This document shows positions 58,690 to 64,000 of a DNA stretch of 64,000 bases, in pieces (position 1 is the first letter of the stretch; each line of letters opens with the position of its first letter). The stretch comes from Apostichopus japonicus (lineage: Eukaryota; Echinodermata; Holothuroidea; Aspidochirotida; Stichopodidae), in NCBI RefSeq assembly GCF_037975245.1, contig NC_092571.1, positions 26,610,564 through 26,674,563 on the forward strand, in the 5' to 3' direction. The notes under the pieces are model-generated. The model worked only from the letters and a program-made list of their open reading frames with translations, did no database searches and was not told the origin of the DNA. The position numbers were made by a program, and so were the translations under genes.

Positions 58690-61600
58690 CACAGGGGAGC
58701 GACCGTCTGCGTCAACGACCGGTGATCCAGCAAATTCTACTGGATGTGCGGGATTAACTTTTACTTTGTGGCTATGTTAATTACTTGAGTGCGTTGTCGA
58801 TTGCAGTTTCGAGCGTCACTTGCTGAATTCTGTAGGCGCGTAGTCGACTTAAAACATTGTGCTTTAAGACTAAATTTCTTCATCGCTGTATAAAATTGCT
58901 CAGTTCCGCCTCGTTCGTCACCGTCAAATTCACTTAGTGCGTTGTTGTATAACTTTCCAGTCTTCACCGGCTCAATTCCTTTCGGTGCGTTGCCGACTTC
59001 GCCTAATAGTTAAATTCCCTCCGTGAGCTGATTTCTCGAACTTTTGATGTCAACAGCTAGACTACCACTAGCGGAGTTTCAAAATCACTGTGCCGCACCA
59101 GCTTAATTCCCGTTACGAAGTGTATCAAATTCTGGTGGTGTGTAGTTGTTGTCTCAACCTTCGTGCGTTACCCACATGATTCCCTAGGAGCGTAATAACC
59201 TACACCTAACTGTGTGCAGCCAACAAAATCACACCCGGAATCAACTCAAACTTCGTCTTTCACCTGTTACCTTCTCTCGGGTACGGAGTCTTCAACATAT
59301 TCGTGATTCAACGGCTAAAATGCATCTGTGCGTAGTTGTTGAAGTCTCTGAGACTCATCGTCTGAAGTCCCTCATTGCGTAGTCGGCTACACATTATTGT
59401 GCGTCACTGATTCAAGTTATGCTGTGCGCAGTTTTGTCTCATTCTTCGTTCGTAAACGACAAAATTACCTCTACAAGTTGCGGTATCAAACCAGTGCGGT
59501 TCTCACTAAACCTTCGCGAGACACTGACGAAATTCTCTTCGCAAGTTAATGTCGCAAATTCTATAAACCAGCTAAATTTCCTCGTGCGTATTTATTGTCT
59601 GAATCTTCATGCGTCACTTGCTGAGGCTTCTCATAAGAATCCAAACCGGTGACATTTTCCCAGTGCATATGTGTCTCAACTGTCCTTTGGTACCGGCTTA
59701 ATTCCCTTGATAAATTGTGGTCTTAAACTTCTTACGTCACGATGTTAAATGCTGTGTAGCGTAATCGATTGCAACTTCATGCGTTACTCGCTAAGTTATG
59801 TAGGTGCTATAGAGGATAATTCCCTCATCGCCCGCTAAAATCGCTCAGTGAGTACTTCTGCACAACCTTCGAATGAAACAGAGTGGCTTTCTTCAATGCA
59901 TTCTTAACTAAGCCTTAACTGACGAAATTCACTTCTCAAGTCTGTGTCTCAAAAATCTTTTCACTAGATAAATTTCCTCGTGCGAATTTATTCTTTGAAT
60001 TTTATGGAGTCACCTGCTGGATATCTTCGACACGCAGTCTGCTAAAATGTGTGCTTAACCGGCGTCATTTACTCAATGCGTTCTTGTCTCAACTGTCTTG
60101 CGTCACGGCGTATTGGTGAGTTAAACTTCGTGCTTCAGCAGTTAAATTCCTTCGGTGCGTTACAAACAACAAGTTTTTGCACTTCAACGGTTACATTTCC
60201 TCTACGTTCTGTTTTCTCAAACTTCTCGTTTCAATAGCGAACTACCATGTGCGGAGTTTTCAAAATCTCCGTGCATTACCAGCCTCATTCCTTCAGCAAC
60301 TTGTCTTCAAGTCCTTCGACGCGTTTTTTTTTTTTTTTGGTGTCTGACCTTCTTGCGTCAGCCGCAACCTTATTACTCATCACCGACTAAGCTCAAGCGC
60401 CGAGTTAACTCAAACTTCGTCTGTCATAGGAAAATTCCCTGTGTGCAGAACTTTATCTTCTTCTTGATTCGCCGACTCTTTTAAATCTGTGCGTGATTAT
60501 TTTAATGTTATTGCGTTAACCGCTAAAGTCCCTCATTTCAAACCCGGCTACATCTATTTGTGTTTCATCCGCGAGCTATATTACGAAACTCCTGGTGTCA
60601 ATAGCTGAACAACCACGCGCGGAATTTTCAAATCTCCGTGTATCACCGGCTTTATTTCGTCCGCGAACTGTCTCAAATTCCTTCGACGAGTAGCTGTTGT
60701 CTGACACTTCCAACGTCAGCCACAAAATTCTGTCGGAGCGTAATCAATCTAACCTAATTGTGCGTAACCGACTAAAATCAAGCGCAGAGTTAACTCAAAC
60801 TTCGTATGTTACCGGAAACAGAAACCCCTTTGTGCGGAATCTTTAACATCTTTGTGCTTCACCGACTCTTCTCAATTGGTTGGTAATTATTTTAATCTTA
60901 TGCGTCAACGGCTAAAGTTCCGCATATCAAGCCGGCTACACCTATTTGTGTTTCATCCGTTCATCTCCCTCCGCGAGCTATATTCTGAAAATCCTGGTGT
61001 CAAAAGCCGAACAACCACCTGCGGAGTTTCAAAATCTCAATTTGATCCACGCGTCATTCTCTCGGCGAGCTGTCTCAAATTCTTTCGGCGAGTAGTTGTT
61101 TCTGACACATCTTGCGTCAGTCACAAAATTCTGTCGGATCGTTATTAACCTAAAGTAATTGTGCGTCACCGACTAAAATCTAGAGCCGAGTTAACTCAAA
61201 CTTTGTAGGTTGCCGGAAACCAGCCCCTTTGTGCGGAATCTTTAACATCTTTGTGCTTCACCGACACTTCTTAATCGGTTGGTAATTATTTAAATCGTAT
61301 TGCGTCAACGACTAAAGTCCCGCATTTCGAAGCCGGCTACACCTATTTGTGCTTCACCGGTAAATTTCCCTCCGCGAGCTATATTCTGAAACTCTTAGTG
61401 TCAAAAGCCAAACAACCTCGTGCGGAGTTTCAATATCTCCCTTGGATCCCTGCTTCATTCTCTCAGCGAGCACTCTCAAATTCCTTCGGCGCGTAGTTGT
61501 TGTCTGACACTTCTTTCGCTAGTCACAAAATTCTGTCTCAAAGCGTTATCACCTTAACGTAACTGTGCGTCACCGACTAAAATCTAGCGCCGGATTAACT

Positions 61601-64000
61601 CAACCTTCGTAGGTCGCCGGAAACCAAGCCCCTTTGTGCGGAATTTTTAACATCTTTGTGCTTCACGGACTCTTCTTAATCGGTTGGTAATTATTTAAAT
61701 CGTATTGCGTCAACGGCTTAAGTCCCGCATATCAAGCCGGTTAAACCTATTTGTGCCTCACCGGTTAATTTCCCTCCGCGAGCTATATTCTGAAACTCCT
61801 GGTGTCAAAAGCCGAACAACCACTTGCGGAGTTTCACAACCTCCCTTGCATTCCCGCGACATTCTCTCAGCGAGCTGTCTCAAATTCCTTAGGCGCGTAG
61901 TTGTTTTCTGACTCTTCTTGCGTCAGTCACAAAATTCTGTCGGAACGTTATCAACTAAACGTAAGTGTGCGTCACCGACTAAAATCTAGCGCCAAATTAA
62001 CTCAAACTTCATAGGTCGCCGGTAAAAAAAAATCCTTTCTGAGGAATTTTTAACATCTTTGTGCTTCACCGACACTTCTTAATCGGTTGGTAGTTATTTA
62101 AATCGTATTGCGTCAACGGTTAAAGTCCCGCATTTCGAGGTCGGCTACACGTATTTGTGCTTCACCGGTTAATTTTCCTCCGCGAGCTATATTCTGAAAC
62201 TCCTGGTGTCAAAAGCCGAACAACCACTTGCGAAGTTTCGAATCCTCCCTTGGATCACCGCGACATTCTCTCAGCGAGCTGTCTCAAATTCCTTCGACTC
62301 ATTTTTGTTGTCTGACACATCTTGCGTCAGCCACAAACTTCTGTATGAGCGTAATCAACTTAACCTAACTGGCTGTCCCCGACTAAAATCAAACGACGAG
62401 TTAACTCAAACTTCGTACGTCACCGGTAAAAAAAAAAATCCTTTCTGAGGAATTTTTAACATATTCGTGCTTCATCGCCTCTTTGCAATTGGTACGTGAT
62501 TGTTTGAATCTTATTTCGTCAACGGCTTAAGTCCCTGATGTAGTAACCGGCTACACCTATTTGTGCTTCATCGGTTATATTCCCTCCCCAAGCTATATTC
62601 TGAAACTAGCTGAACAACCACGTGCGGAGTTTCAAAATCCCTTTGGATCCCAGCTTCATTCTCTCGGCGAGCTGTCTCAAATTCCTTCGGCGCGTAGTTG
62701 TTGTCTGAAACGTCTTGCGTCAGCCACAAAATTCTCACGGAGCGTAATCAACTTTACCTAATTGTGCGTCCCCAACTAAAGTTAAGCGCCGAGTTAACTC
62801 AAACTTCGTTTGTCACCGAAAACAAAAATTTGGTACAGAATCTTTAATATCTTTGTGCTTCAACGACTCTCTCAATCGGTGCGTAATTATTTTAATCTTA
62901 TTGCGTAAATGGCTAAAGTCCCTCATTACGAAGCCGGCTAAGTATATTTGTGCTTCACCGGTGAATTTACCTCCACGAGTTATATTCTGAAACTCCTGAT
63001 GTCAAAGGCCGAACAGCCACGTGCGCTGTTTCAAAATCTCCCTTGGATCCTCGAATCATTCTCTCAGCGAGCTGTCTTCCTTTTGCGCGTAGTTGTTGAC
63101 CGACACTTCTTGCGTCAGCCACAAAATTCTGTCGAAGCGTAACAAGTTAACAACTAAACCTTATTGGGCGTCTCTAACTTAAATCAAGCGACGAGTGCAC
63201 TCAAACTTCGTATGTCACCGGTAAAAATCCCTTTGTGCGGAATCTTTAACATCTTCGTGCTTCGCCGACACTTCTCAATTGGTTGGTAATTAATTAATTC
63301 GTATTGCGTCAACGGTTGAAGTCCTGCACTTCGAAGCCGGCTTCACGTGTGTGTGCTTCTCCTGTTAATTTCCCTCCGCGAGCTATATTCTGAAACTCCT
63401 GGTGTCAATAGCCGAACAACCACCAACGGAGTTTCAAAATCTCCCTTGGATCCCTGCTTCATTTTCTAGGCGAGCTTTTTGAAATTCCTTCAGCGCGTAG
63501 TTGTTTTCTGACACATCTTGCGTCAGTCACAAAATTCTGTCAGAACGTTATCAACTAAACGTAACTGTGCGTCACCGACTAAAATCTAGCGCCGAATTAA
63601 CTCAAACTTCGTAGGTCGCCGGAAACAAGCCCCTTTGTGCGGAATCTTTAACATCTTTATGCTTCACCGACTCTTCTTAATCGGTTGGTAATTATTTAAA
63701 TCGTATTGCATCAACGGCTAAAGTCTCGCATTTCGAAGCCGGCTACACCTATTTGTGCTTCACCGCTTAATTTCCCTCCGCGGGGTATATTCTGAAATTC
63801 ATGGTGTCAAAAGCCAAACAACCACCTGCGGAGTTTCAAAATCTCCCTTGGATCCCCGCGTCATTCTCTCGGCGAGATGTCTCAAATTCCTAAGACGCGT
63901 AGTTGTTTTCTGACACATCTTGCGTCAGTCACAAAATTCTGTCGGAGCGTTATCAGCTTAACGTAATTGTGCGTCACCGACTAAAATCTAGCGCCGAATT
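58690..64000 (+). repeat. Satellite array with an approximately 400-bp higher-order repeat
   Basis: From about 60450 to the window end a unit recurs; the landmark TTTGTGCTTCACCGAC or a near form lies at about 60849, 61251, 61651, 62058, 62465, 62854, 63255 and 63658. Other constants are AGCTATATTCTGAAACTCC, GCGTAGTTGTT and GTGCGTCACCGACTAAAATC. Each unit is itself built from diverged 35-50-bp motifs of the type GCGTCACCGGCTAAATTCCC...TCAAACTTC. From 58690 to about 60400 only these short motifs are seen, with no regular long period. All ORFs in this area are by-products. It continues past the window. Confidence 0.9.

Noticed and set aside
60049-63142. Several ORFs of 60-109 codons
   Set aside because: They lie in the satellite and recur with its period; frames are not conserved between units.

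Overview
The window is eukaryotic: about 37% GC by impression, intron-rich, with no operons. It looks like a marine deuterostome invertebrate, plausibly an echinoderm such as a sea cucumber. Support comes from phase-1 immunoglobulin-superfamily (IgSF) exons and from a Ty3/gypsy-type element whose integrase lies upstream of RNase H, an order known in the literature from deuterostome 'Gmr1-like' elements. Penelope-like, hAT and LINE relics are also present. The species cannot be fixed from the sequence alone.

Layout. (1) 1-8530: a mosaic tandem array whose units each carry a conserved acceptor, a small in-frame block of 18-27 nt and a donor, i.e. apparent microexons; a segment of about 1.6 kb recurs almost unchanged 6501 bp away. 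(2) 10.1-12.1 kb: a second array with 21-nt microexons, each encoding one seven-residue Leu/Phe-Glu/Gln-rich heptad, leading into a terminal exon. (3) 12092-18219: an LTR retrotransposon on the minus strand inserted inside that terminal exon, with 4-bp target duplications. It has lost reverse transcriptase and most of the integrase core, and one LTR carries an 879-bp secondary insertion.

(4) 19.6-29.6 kb: a well-supported plus-strand gene for a single-pass IgSF receptor. Its seven core exons (signal peptide, Ig, Ig-Ig, Ig, transmembrane, basic juxtamembrane, tail) join in one frame to about 525 aa. Its introns hold a hAT MITE, decayed Ig-like exons and a block of AGGTCA-rich repeats. (5) 31734-34220: a hAT-type element filled by a minisatellite of about 18 units. 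(6) 34.4-37.45 kb: a decayed LINE split by a solo LTR. (7) 38.35-39.3 kb: a Penelope-like 3' end with a GIY-YIG endonuclease and a hammerhead-like motif. (8) 39501-41093: a hAT relic. (9) 43.2-46.15 kb: a minus-strand LINE.

(10) 46.5-47.2 kb: the 5' end of a second IgSF gene (signal-peptide exon of the same 55-nt coding length and phase as in the first gene, then a V-like Ig exon), with possible decayed exons downstream. (11) 47.4-58.7 kb: mostly non-coding, with TA microsatellites, minisatellites, a tRNA-like SINE head and a large element made of TTTACCGCGGTAAA-like palindromes. (12) 58.7-64.0 kb: a satellite that becomes more regular toward the right, with a repeat of about 400 bp.

The region joins two IgSF receptor genes to microexon arrays that seem to diverge faster in the exons than in the adjoining introns. 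That combination is the best candidate for an undescribed diversification system, but the microexon gene model is inferred from splice signals only, with no transcript evidence.
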